A stretch of DNA of 64,000 nt, taken from Bryopsis sp. KO-2023 (Eukaryota; Chlorophyta; Ulvophyceae; Bryopsidales; Bryopsidaceae). The DNA lies in NCBI GenBank assembly GCA_030272585.1, contig BSYQ01000003.1, forward strand, positions 4,526,001 through 4,590,000, given 5' to 3'. A program made the position numbers and the translations under genes. The number at the start of each line of letters is the position of its first letter. Position 1 is the stretch's first letter. The notes below the pieces were generated by a model. That model ran no database searches. It saw only the letters and a list, made by a program, of their open reading frames with translations, and had not been told where the DNA came from. Below are positions 26,301 through 37,800 of this stretch, one piece after another.

Positions 26301-26373
26301 ACAATACTACCTGTACAATTGGCGGGTTGTGGAAAAAATGCGCTCGGAAGAAGTGGGGCTCGTTTTGTTGTAG
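23334..26373 (+). CDS. NMT: Glycylpeptide N-tetradecanoyltransferase (N-myristoyltransferase)
   Basis: Eight exons join in phase: 23334-23531, 23625-23704, 24073-24121, 24312-24364, 24781-25009, 25215-25364, 25633-25808 and 26001-26373, giving 435 aa, the usual eukaryotic NMT length. Recognisable blocks are [10 protein letters not shown] near the N-terminus, [75 protein letters not shown] and [11 protein letters not shown]. The protein ends EEVGLVLL, with the hydrophobic terminus whose alpha-carboxylate serves as catalytic base in this family. It transfers myristate from myristoyl-CoA to N-terminal glycines of cytosolic proteins. The Lys/acid-rich first 40 residues are the variable N-terminus. 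It occupies the single-copy spacer between the two inverted Pmp-like genes. Exon 1 was anchored on the first ATG in an open frame. Confidence 0.93.
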
Positions 26374-27894
26374 CATCTTTTTTTTTTGCCTTGATGGTGG
26401 AACGATTTTCTGGGGGTTTCTGGGGGTGTTCTTTCGTTGTTTTTTTTTTAGCTTTATTTTTCTGGGTTTCTCTTTTCTCCTGTAAAGCAGAGGGGGTTGG
26501 CTGGGCAGCTAAGAGTCTTGGCAGGGGCACACATGTAGAGGCACCAATGCAGACAGCTGGCGGATGTAGTTCGATCTGTAATTGTGGGTTTTTTTCTGTT
26601 GGTTCTGCTGAACTTGTTTGCTTCTCGGCATAACGTCATCCACATGATCCATTACTTGGAAGGAAGCCTGTCCAGCAGATATTTTTGACAGTTTCCTGAT
26701 ATCAGAATGTGAAAGAAAGGTGATTTACGATGGGTATTCCCAACCTTCAATGGACCTGTGGTGAACAGCGAAAGGAGCTGTAGGATGGCCCCGTGCTGGA
26801 ATGCGAATTGAACTTCTTCAAAATGTATCCTGATTTGAAGGCACATTGGGGATGGGCACAATCAAAAAAATGGGTGGAGGGGGCCCTGAAATGTTCTGTT
26901 TGATTTTATTTTATGATTCTTGGAGCAAAACCATGGAAGAGCAACATTTGAAAGCCTACAGGGTAAAAAAACTAGAATGGAAGATGTGGGTGACCCGAAT
27001 AATAATAAGTATATGTCGATGGAATTTGATTGAGAAAGCAAATCTGTCCAGAGTTGGTGTCTTCTGGAATCGATTGCAGAGGATGAAATCGATTGATTCT
27101 CAGTCAGTATAAAGTGGGGATGATGAGCTTTGTTTCGAGGATTAGGGCTTCTTATCAAATCAACATTTGAGAGTGCCCCATTGAGGGGGTGGGGTCATCA
27201 TGTTCTCAAGCCTTCCCTCCCAATTGCAAGGGACTGCTTTGTTTTGAATATTGTAAAACCCATTGGGATCGAATGGGCTGTTTAGTGAGACATGTGGATC
27301 ACGCAAGTCAAAGCGCCGCCTGGCTGAGGGATGTTAGTCGAGTTTTGAGTTTGTGTATTTAGGAAGTGAGTGGGGAACAACTTTGACTCTCTGTAAAAAA
27401 CTGTGGTTTTTTATACTGTGGTTTCAACAATATGAAAGAAAGAAAACTGTGGACTACTAGCAGTACTGCTGAAGGTTGGTTGAAACAGTGCATGCTTTAG
27501 CTTTGCTTATGAGAAAGCCGACACAGCCTCAATAAACAAACTTAAGTGAAAAGCGCAAGCACTGATGCTGTTCGATCCATTATCCTTGCATGCAAAGTAA
27601 GTTAAATCGACACAACTTGAGCGAGAAGTGCTTGTTCGATGCTGTTTGATCCAACATCCTTGCTTGCAAAGCACCGCCGACCACTCCCACTCCACACCTC
27701 GTCCTTCAAGAATTCGCTTGTTTCTTTGAAGTGATGTCTGGGATTTTCCGCCATCACGAAGCCCCAGCGACACCTGAAAAAGTCGAGCTCGGTGATTCGA
27801 ACAGCATGGGGTTCGCCTCTGTGCATTCGACGCGCCGATTGGCACTCTCCAGCCGCCGCTGGCTGAATTTTCTTTTCAGAATTGTTTTGGGACG
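26374..27894. other. Intergenic region between NMT and right Pmp-like gene
   Basis: About 1.5 kb without a recognisable exon. It contains an imperfect tandem duplication of roughly 75 bp at about 27555-27675 and presumably the promoter of the right Pmp-like gene. It is not similar to the 5' flank of the left copy apart from the short word noted at 27581. Confidence 0.3.
27555..27675. repeat. Imperfect tandem duplication (~75-bp spacing)
   Basis: GATGCTGTTCGATCCATTAT at about 27563 and GATGCTGTTTGATCCAACAT at about 27638 are followed by TCCTTGCATGCAAAG and TCCTTGCTTGCAAAG respectively. The two copies are adjacent and lie upstream of the right Pmp-like gene. Confidence 0.6.
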
Positions 27895-30800
27895 ATGATG
27901 CAGGCAAAGCTGTGTTCAACGGGTGTCTTTTACCTTGTTTTGCTGGTCGCATTGGCTGTCCGAGCGACAGGTTGAGATCAAAATCCACCTCCACAGATCG
28001 CTCCTCAGAAATGATTCGCCTGCTGGCGTCTCTCTGGAAAATACCTTGTCCAGTTGATTTGGTTTCTTCCAGCGCTCAGTGATCTGCCTCTGTAAATGCA
28101 GCTCTCAGTCCAGCTTTAAAAAAAATTGCTGGCCAATTTACAATGGCTTGTTGTCTTGATAGGGACATTTAGCTGCTCAAAATTTCTGAGGGAATCGTCT
28201 GACAAAACGAACCCATGGATTTGGCAGATCAACAATGCATCCCTGACTGGATCACAGAACATTCAAAGTTTGGTGGATTGCATTCCTGAGGGAGGTCGAT
28301 TGAGAGTTGCAAGAGATGTGGTTTTGAAACCCCAGGATTCGATCATCCTGATGAAGCCGATTTCTGTGGAGGGCTCTGCCGATGCGGGCGATTCGGAATC
28401 CATTTTTGATTGTGCTTTGTTGAACAACCACGAGCCGCTGTTCAAAGTCAGGTTGAGTTCCCTGGCTTTTTTTCCTGCCCAGTTTACTTTGTGAAACTCA
28501 CTTTCATTTCGTCAGTTTCTGATCGCATTCATGATGGATAAATAGCTGCAGCTCAAGAATTTCCGAGCCAAGGTGCTGCTGGACAATAAGCTGAGAACTG
28601 CTGCTATTTTTTTTTTCAGGGGGCAATCTATTGGGATATCAAATTTTACATTCAAGGATTGCACCGGCCAGATGCCAGCAATCATCGATGTGGAAAACTC
28701 AAGAAACGTCACCCTGTCTTCTTTGAGTTTTCGGTCCAATGGAGCCGTTGGAATAAATGTGAACATGGCCGGGTTGCTGCAAATCCACGATGTGAGGTTC
28801 GAGAACAACACTGGCAGAGCCTTGATGATTTCGGACTCTGAGGTGGAGGTATCCAGGGCACATTTTCTTGGAAATTTGAATGGGGCAATTGAGATTGGAG
28901 GGTTGAATGTCACCAAGGTGGGCCTCCTGAATGCTGTGGGGATGGATTTCCTGGGTTGATATAAGAAGACTAAGAAGAATTATGCCTCGTGCGTTTTTTA
29001 GGTGTCAATTACCAACAGCACCTTCAAAGAGAATACATATACCGAAGTGACAGGTGGAGGGCAGTATGGAGCTGCAATCCATTTGAGGTGATTTTTTCTT
29101 GTTAACTGAATTGATGAAAACAGAAAAAGGTTCTGGTAGGATGTCCTTGTCATTTTTTTTCTGCTGTTTTTCACAGAGAATCAGAGGTGCTGAACCTCGA
29201 TGTTTCGGACTGCACGTTTGAGAGGAACTCCGTTCGATTCTTGGGGGGTGCTGTCTTCATCGGCTGGCTGAAACCAAAGGTATCCATACAGTGTCCTTTG
29301 TGCTGACTCCCCATATGTTGATTCTCAGCAGCAATATATCCTTGTTTAGATGTGTTCCATGACAAATTCCATGCTGCATTATTTGTCAATTCAGTCAATC
29401 AGTAAAAATGACGACCGAAGCAGTGTTGATTTTTTGCTGAAATGCTCACAGGCCGAAGCTTGGTTTAGAAACTGCACATTTTTCAACAATTCGGCCGGTA
29501 ATGGAGGGGCAGTGTACATCCAGGGATACTGGGGACAATCAAAACGAAGCGATTCTGAAACTCATCCATTATACAAGCAAATGGGAAATCTGCATCTTGA
29601 GGAAAGCAGAAGGGTGGCCAAAATTTCAAATTATGAAAAGAACGCAAAGGTTCATATGGTGGGGTGCACGTTCGTGGAGAATGTTGCTAATCAAAGCGGG
29701 GGTGCTATCTGGAGTTCTCAGGTGAATCCCAGACTCCCTCAAATTTCCAGTTTTGACATCATACCCCTGGACAAACGCATCAACCAAATATCCTCTCTCT
29801 ATTTGTTGATTTAAGTTTGTTTTTGTTTGCTGACTTTCTGCTTGATTGATTATGTGCCCTGGTTTTAACTGAAAGTCAAAGCATCCCCATTTCATAACTG
29901 GTACTGTAACACATTATGCAGGAGCTCCATGTGAAAGGGTCAAAATTCAGCAACAACAGATGCCTGGATTCATATGGGTGGGGTGGGGGTATGATGATCC
30001 AAGCCCCGGTACTCGTGGAAGCTTCCACCTTCCACGCGAATGCAGCTGAGCGTGGGGGAGGCATGATCGTGAAAATTGACGATGGAGAAGTACCACAATC
30101 AGGCTTCAGCAGAAAGACTCTAGTCGTTGTCAGCCGAACAAATTTCACTGGAAATGCAGCTTTGGATGGTGGTGCTATTTTTCTGGATAGAACAATTGCA
30201 CATTTTCCTTTTTGGGGGCAGGATTTGGACATCACAGGCAACAAGGCATTGAGGGGAGGTGGAATCTGCACCCTTGGGCATCATCCATTGGGAAGCATAC
30301 AATGCCCAGTTTTGGTGGTGGGGCTTTCCAGCCAAGGCGTGGTTTTGGCTGCCCCTTCACTGGAGATTGTGAAATCCAAGTTTCAAGACAACACAGGGTG
30401 GGACAGTGGCGGAGCAATTCACGCACACAAGGATTTTGTGGCATTTGGACACACCAGGTTCTCAGGCAACCTCAGCAAGGGGCAGGGCGGTGCGATTCGA
30501 TTGGATGGGTCGCTTTCCTCACTTGAAACAGTTGTCTTTCAAGGGAATAGTGCTGGAGATGGTGGAGGGGTGTGCATGGATGATTCGATCATGGTGGCAA
30601 AGCGAAGTGAATTTTCCAGAAACAGGGCGTTCACAGGAAACGGTGGTGCTATCTCAGCCAAGATATCTAAGGTTAGGACCAGAAAGAACCCACGCCCACC
30701 TCTTGGAGCTGTCGAATGCACAGTGTGCAATTTCACGGCGAACACGGCCGCAGGCTCAGGAGGTAGGGGTTTGCTTCTCCAGTTGCCATGTCCAGTCGGC

Positions 30801-33800
30801 AACTGAACTTGCTGTTTTGCTTAACGTATTGTACCCATACAGGCCACGTATTTTACTAGAATACGTTTCTGGCAACCCTGGTTGCTCTGATTGGTGCAGG
30901 TGCTATTTTTTTCGACCAACTCGTCCACAAGATTGAGACCGCAGCTTGTTCCCCAGCCACCCCTAAAGTGTACTCAATCACAAAAATTGGAATCTTCCAC
31001 AATCTGGAGAGCATTCGATCTGCACGAATGTGCGAAAAGGGCCAGTTGTTACGGAATCGACTGAAGCTGTTCAGGGTGGTGCTGAAAAACCCAAACTTCA
31101 TAGGCAACAGTGCAAAACTTGCCGGAGGTGGCGTTTTTGTGTCCACTGTGGATGCTCTGGAGCTGTTGTGTGATTGGAAAAAAAGGAATCGCCCCGTAGA
31201 AGCATGTCCAGGGTGGCACAGTAATTCAATCGAAGGGGGAAATGGGTATGGTCCAGTGTTTGCATCACCTTTGGCATCAGCAGAGCTTTCTCAGGAGAAT
31301 ATTTCTGGTCACAAAAGTGGAGATCCGCTCCCAGCTTTCAATGTGACTCTGATGGATGGGTGGGGCCAGATGATGCGAGGGTCAGACAGTCTCAGAGTGG
31401 ATTTGAAGAGTGCCGACGACCTCCTGAGCGGCCAGAGAAGCGATGTGCCCAAGGAAGGCGTGGCAGTCTTTACCGGGACCGTGGCGAAGGGACGCCCTGG
31501 TCCATACTCTCTCAAAGTTCGCCTCCCACCATCGGCGGCGGTGGAAGATTTGGAGCTAAAAGTGGAAATCAGGAAATGCAGGATCGGGGAGCTCGATACT
31601 GGTGGTGGGATGGAGTGTCAGTTGTGCTCTGGGAAACAGTACAGCTTCAACCCGTCTGATTCGCACTGCCAAGTTTGCCCCCCGAATGCGATATGTGAAG
31701 GCTCTGGCGCCACCGTCATCCCCAAACCTGGATTTTGGCACTCTACGTCCAGATCGACTCGATTGCATCAATGCCTGTCCCCCACGGCTTGCGAATTTCC
31801 CAACCGGGAAGATGCTCTCACCGAGAAAGCAAAATTGGCCCATTGGGGAAATCACACGTTGACACATCAGGATGACTACCAGCTCTGCCGCAAAGTAGGT
31901 GCCATTCTTTGCACCCAGTTTCTGGATGGGCTGGGAAAGCGTTTCTTTGTCCTCTTGATCGGTTGAGATGTTTGCAAACACACAATATTGTGTGTGAAGG
32001 GGTTTGACGGCGTTCTGTGTGGGTCTTGTGCACCTGGGCATGGAAGGGTCCATGGCATGGAGTGTGAGGAGTGCAGGGAAGGAAGGAAAATGACGTATTT
32101 TTGGATCGTACTTGGGACGTTCATTTCTCTTTTCGTTGTCGGCATCTTCTTGAGGGACATGCTATCCGCCGAAGGCGAGCAGAGCACCAGCCATTCCCAG
32201 AGTGAAAACGAACTTGTGCCATTGACAGGCCGATCGGTGGTTCGTATCGACAGCAGGTGTGGGTGTGTGTGTGTGAAGGAAAAAGTGTTTGTTCTGTTGC
32301 CGAGCACGTGTGCTTTAAGATTGGAGTGTGGTGTAGAAGTGCGAGTCGAGATGGAGGCTCTGTGAGCGATGAGATTGTGCTGGAAATCGATGCTGACCTT
32401 CCCAAGGAGCGCCACAGAAGTGCGATCAGCAGGAAAGCAGGGGAAAATGTTACGGAAGCCACGAAGGTCGGTGGAGGAGATAGCAAGCTTGCTTAAGGAA
32501 CCACGATTGGCAGTTCATTCCCTTCTGAGCTTCCAAAGTTTCTTGAACATCTCAAAATGAACAAAAATCGTTTGTTGGGTTGTGCAGATTTTGGTCAATT
32601 TCCTCCAGCTGACAGCTCTTGGACTCACCATCGATTTGGGATGGACGAAAAGTGTTTCGACGTTGCTGCTGTTGGCTGGTGCGCAGTCCACCGCTGAGAA
32701 GTGTTTTTTTCCACTGAATTCCCGAAACCCAACAGTTTAAAACGGCGAAACCATGTGGGGTTGCTTAGGATGGATCGGCACCACCTTCGAGCCCCTGGAC
32801 GTGGAGTTCGTCAACTTAGACTGTCTGTTCGAGGATGGCAAGATACTGCCGCGCATGGTCCTGACGTTTTTCTTCCCGTTTTTCGCGCTCTTCATATTCA
32901 TTGCCTTCTGGGCTGTCGCGAGGTTCAGAGCATTGGCGGCGGATCTGGCTCATTGGGAAGGTTTCGGGAGGAGGTGTTGGCTGACCACTTTGGCGGTTCT
33001 GTTCATTTCGTACACCGCCATCACCAAGAACGTTTATAAGGTAATATATTGCGTCAGCGTGGAGGATGAAGAGGCTCACGGGATCGCCGCCTCGAAAAGG
33101 TAGGAAAAAACACCCTTTGTTGCCCCCCCCCCTCGTCGTTTGATTTTTCTCAAAGTCTCTGTTAGCGTTTTTCTGTGTGCTGTTTTTGAGCAGGTATTGG
33201 GCGGAAGACACGGATTATATCTGCTACACCGGCCATCACGCGCGTTTGTTTTATTCCCTGTGCTTGCCTTTCCTGTTTGGTGTAACGCTGGGTTTTCCCA
33301 CTGCGCTCTTCTGCATCCTGTACACGAAAAAGACCAAACACGGTGAAGCGAGTTTTCGCAGGACATACGGTTTTCTCTACTCGAGCTACACCCCCGCCTG
33401 TTACTATTGGGAGACGGTCATCATGGTAAGGAAGGCGTTGATAGCTGCGGTCGCCATTTGGACTCGAGGTCTGGGACCCAACTTGCAGGGCTTGGTGACT
33501 GCAATCATTCTTGTCACGGCTCTTTTCCTTCACCTCAGAGCAAAGCCGTACACAGACGATTCTCTGAACAACTGTGAAAGCTGGTCCTTGACGGCGTCCT
33601 TGACCATGTTTTTGCTTGGGCTGGTGCTGATGAACAAGAACACAACGAACGCGCTTTCGATCACCGTGTCCTGTACCGTGTTTGTCGTTTTTTTCGGCTT
33701 CGTGCTCGTGACTTTCTGGTACATGGCCAGATGGGAAGGGGGTTTGCGGAACATGGCCACCAGATTGTTGATAGACCACCCAGTCTTGGGGACTCTTGCA

Positions 33801-33870
33801 AAGTTATGGAGGTTTTGTTCAGGTAGGATTCCCGAGGAGTGGCGGCGGGTGCGTTGCGCGATGGGGAGGA
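27889..33870 (+). repeat. Right arm of ~6-kb inverted duplication
   Basis: Matches the reverse complement of 16805-22803 across all 13 exons and 12 introns. Most length differences between arms in coding exons are multiples of three, as expected of selection on both copies. Similarity decays at about 33830-33870, so the two proteins have different C-terminal tails. Confidence 0.85.
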
Positions 33871-33929
33871 GTATTTCAGGTTTCAAAAACCGAGTTTTTG
33901 CGTTTTTGTGTTGGTTCCACAGAGATTAG
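27895..33929 (+). CDS. Pmp-repeat (beta-helix) polytopic membrane protein, right copy
   Basis: Thirteen exons join in phase: 27895-27970, 28163-28451, 28620-28917, 29002-29087, 29177-29279, 29452-29721, 29922-30762, 30900-31894, 32000-32256, 32337-32466, 32588-32678, 32769-33099 and 33194-33929, giving 1500 aa. Architecture equals the left copy: signal peptide, GG(A/G)I and FxxN repeats, Cys-rich modules, then about nine membrane spans. Differences include small in-frame indels and a more changed exon 6. The exon 10 acceptor moved about 18 bp upstream, adding RSASRD, because the base pattern at the left copy's site is no longer AG. The C-terminus is longer, since the left copy stops soon after SGRIPEAW while this one runs on about 25 residues. 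An extra intron near 33822-33879 is possible. No disabling mutation was seen, so both copies look functional. Function is unknown. Confidence 0.8.
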
Positions 33930-34899
33930 AAGCAGAGCAGTGGAAAAGTGGAGCTTGTTTGCATTCGTGAATCCTTTCTGATTGGGGGTTCGATGCGGAT
34001 GCCAAATCAAATAATTATATTCGCTCCATGAAGCGAATATAAACTTGATCAACTTATGGAATTAGAAGACTGTTTTCACAACAGTTTGCAGGGAACTTTC
34101 TTAGAAGATTTGCTTTTTGGACACAATGTATAGTATGTATTCAATGAAGGTAGCACTTGGTCATCCACAAGGAAACAGGCCATGATGTGGACAGGAAAAC
34201 CGCATCCAATAAGTATCTGATACGTTCACCCATTGCGCAGTGAGTGGCGTTTCGATGAAGGAATAAACTTTGACGGAGCTTGCTTAAGCAAGCAATCGTT
34301 CGTTTTTGTTCGGCACCTAAGCAGAGTATGAATTTGTTGCATTGGAATCTTCAGCCCAACAGATTTTTCTTGGTTGTAACTACATTTTTTGTGATTATGT
34401 TGGTTGGCTGGTTGATTTTTTGTTGGTTGTAATGTATTAGAAAGTTTATAAACGGCTTCTATCGATGCACACGCGTTAAGTCGATTTTGTTTGAGGGATA
34501 TGTTGGCACGTTGAATGTACCGCCAGTAGCTCTGGCATTATGGGGGGTGATGGCCCCTTTTTGCTATATGGTAATTGAAAATGTAATTTATGTTGAAGTT
34601 TATGTAATTGATTGATTGATGTATCGTCAGTAAGCTGAAGATGAAAGCAGTCGATTCCATATCATTTTAATGATGATGAATTGTTCTAGAAAGTGGCAAA
34701 ACAAAATATTCTGGAAAAACCCTGTCTGGATTTTCTCAGAGACAATCTGGAAGAAGTCATTTTTCAACGATATTCCAGTCTTCAGCCATCCAATTTTCAA
34801 AGCAGCAAACATTAATTCGATGCATCTTTCTTTTATTTTTCCGTCCAATGTTGAGATAAACGGGTTGTCTTGTTGCTTAACTGGAGCTCAGACAAAGAC
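33930..34899. other. Intergenic region with a perfect hairpin
   Basis: No coding exon recognised. It contains the 11-bp-stem hairpin at 34015-34042. The rest is AT-rich unique-looking sequence. Confidence 0.3.
34015..34042. other. Perfect 11-bp inverted repeat with 6-nt loop
   Basis: TTATATTCGCT at 34015-34025 pairs exactly with AGCGAATATAA at 34032-34042 around the loop CCATGA. It begins 86 bp after the stop codon of the right Pmp-like gene. A transcript-end structure or a small mobile-element remnant are both possible. Confidence 0.6.
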
Positions 34900-37800
34900 A
34901 TGAACCAACTGCCTTATACGCCGGTAAACCTCAACAAGTTCCTTCCAAAATACAAAAAAAGGAAAATCATACAAAAAGAATTTCACTGAATTTCAGCTGT
35001 TCAGAAAGGGGACACCTCTTCGCTCTCGTCCCAAATAGATCTTCCCACTGTTTTTCCACCGTCATTTTTTTGTGTTCCAGAAAGGGAGGCGAAATTTTCA
35101 CTCAATCGCAAAGCGTCTGTCATCGAGTACGTAAGTCCGGACAAATGCCTCCATTTTTTTTGTCAAGAGTGACTCATTCTTTTTTGCAAATTTTTGCTTG
35201 CAGTCGCCAGAAACAGAAATCCATTTCGCCTGCACAGGAAAGTGCTGCCAGAATCATGAGCGACGGCGTGGCCACATCCACAAACAATATCGAGTCCATG
35301 TCGGTGAGAGGAGAATACTTTCCCGAGTCCTGGCGGCGTTCCTTTCTCGGTTCGACGTATCTGTCGTGTCGATCTCTTTAATTTGTTCCCTTCGTTTTTT
35401 TTTCTCAGCTCGACGACGGATCCAACGGGAACACGGTGGCTCCATACTCGAAATCCTTTGGCAGGACGCTCATCGGTAAAATACTGTGTTCTGAAGATGG
35501 GGGAAAAGGCATGGTGCGTGGATAAACTGATTTCACATAAATCACAGATCCCAAAAACAATTGATAAGTAAACATATTGTTTAAAATTTTGCTTCTTTTG
35601 GTTTCTCTCGACTTTTTACAGAAGAGAAAATAATTTCTGGGCAGACAAATCAATACTGGTTGGTTCAAGTGGGCAAACTATTTCAAAAACAAAATAGACT
35701 GTAGAAAGAATGAGTGGCACAGCATATTTTTCTCTAAAAATAGTTGTATTTTTTAATTTAAAAAAAAACATTTTGTTCGTGCGATTTTTCATCTTTGAAT
35801 TGATGCTGAACCACCCACAGAACAATGAAAATACATAGTGGGGGTATTTATGCAATTTATGGAGTACCTGTTCAATTCTTTTTTTTGAAGGATGGTTTTC
35901 GATCAATTGTGAGTGTGTGTGTGGGGGAGATTGCAGGTCGATCGAATCACGAGAGTTGGAGGATGGGTTAAAACGGGGAGAGAAGCTGGGGCTGGAGCGT
36001 GGTGTTTTCTTGAAGTCAACGACGGGTCGTGCTTCGAAAACCTGCAGGTGAATTCCATGAATGAAAAAGTTGAAAGAAATCAATGATCGAATATTGGAAC
36101 TGTGTGTGTGTGGGAAATATCCGTGTTTTAAACAAACCTAAGGGATATTCACAAGCAAATCAAACCGTGTAATATTGGAACTGTGTCAGGGAATCAGGTT
36201 ATTCTGATGAGAGAAGCAAGAATGGGCTGCTTCCCACAGACGACCTTTCCCCCCCCTAAATAGCGCCATTGCATAAGCAGGAATATTCAACACTTGAGAA
36301 CTTGGCGTGGATTTATAACACCTAGGCTTCTTTGTTTTGTTTTGTTTTTTCTCAAAGTGCTGACACTCGGTGGTATGCAGGCATGAGTGTGTTTTTCGTC
36401 GCTTGGGGGTTAGATGGTAAGAAAAATTTCCAAAGCGACGAAAACGAGCCGTGTGAAGTGGTGTATGTTTTTTTGCCTTTGCTAGATAATGGTCACCAAG
36501 GAAGTTGCTGAAACTGTGGGCGGATTGAAAGATTTGACGCCCACTGGGACGTCTGTATTGATTGAAGGCGTTCTGGCGGAGACGCCCGAAGGGGTTAAGC
36601 AGGTCAGTCCTTCTTGCAGAGGCTTTGGTGTGGACTTGGGTGTCTTTTGAAAATTTGTGGATTATCAGTCAGAGAAAGGAAAAACAGAATAAGAATTTTG
36701 GTTTGTTCGAGGTTTGAACAGAAATGTGGGAATTTTCCAGAAATTAAACTTTAAGAGTTTTGGCATTCTTTGGAAAACACACACACAGATGCCCAAGATG
36801 CCACACAGTTCTGAGTTGTTTTGGCCTGGTGATTCGAGATTCATGTCTGACATGGATGCTGCTGTGTGGTTTTCGTTGTTTTAAATTGGGGGTGGGGAAA
36901 TAGGCTGTGGAATTGAAGGCTTCCAAAATTCTGCACGTGGGCCGTTGCGATCCCAGCATCTACCCCATGGCCAAGAAGAAGCAATCTTTCGAATTTCTCA
37001 GAGAGAAAATGCACCTGAGGGCTCGAACCAACAGCATTTCCGCGGTGGCAAGGATTCGTAATGCCCTGGCGTTCGCAACCCATTTGTTCTTTCAGCAAAA
37101 CGATTTCCTGTACATTCACACACCTCTGATCACTGCCAGCGATTGCGAGGGGGCCGGGGAGATGTTTGGGGTGACGACTTTGCTGAATGAAGCGGATGCG
37201 TGTGCTGGAAAGCCGGAGGTCACCCAATCGGATGCTGAGGGAGTGCAAGAAGAGGTCGACCAACAAGGGCAGATCGTCACCGAGGCCAAGGCGGTGAGCA
37301 ACATGTAGCATTTTTTTTAGAAAGCGAAATGTCTTGTGTTGTTTTGGGGCCGGGGGGAGGTAACCCCATCAACAGGGAAGAGAGTGGGTTTGTTTTTCGG
37401 ATTCGTTGGAGGAAACTGTGAAATGTGAAAAAAAAGTGAGAAACGTGGTTTTCAGCATTTTCCGCAGAGAAAAAAAAAATGACTGAAGTGATGACTTCAC
37501 ATTCTGACCGTAGAAACAATACTGATTAAAGGAAACTATTATTGAGGTGTTTTTTTTCTTTTGGTCAAGGCTGCCAAAGAGAACAAGGAGGATGCCGAGT
37601 TGAAAGCGCGTGCAAAAGAAGAAGTGAACAAGCTTCTAGCGTTGAAAGAAAAACTCAAACTGACACAAGACAGGTACAGTCAACAGTCTCGATCGCATTA
37701 CATGTGTTTTTATTTTTTCTTCTTTCGCCCCACAAATTGCACGAAACGGCAAATTAATATTTCAATCATCCATCATGCAAACTGTGATTTCTCACAGTTT

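Noticed and set aside
27602-27994. 130-codon minus-strand frame upstream of and overlapping the right Pmp-like gene
   Set aside because: It runs antisense through that gene's signal-peptide exon and shows no recognisable domain; the plus-strand reading is conserved with the left copy.
33516-33929. Possible bacterial origin of the Pmp-like genes by recent transfer
   Set aside because: The repeats resemble chlamydial Pmp proteins, but the genes have 12 introns each and a eukaryote-style multi-span domain, so a recent bacterial transfer is not supported.
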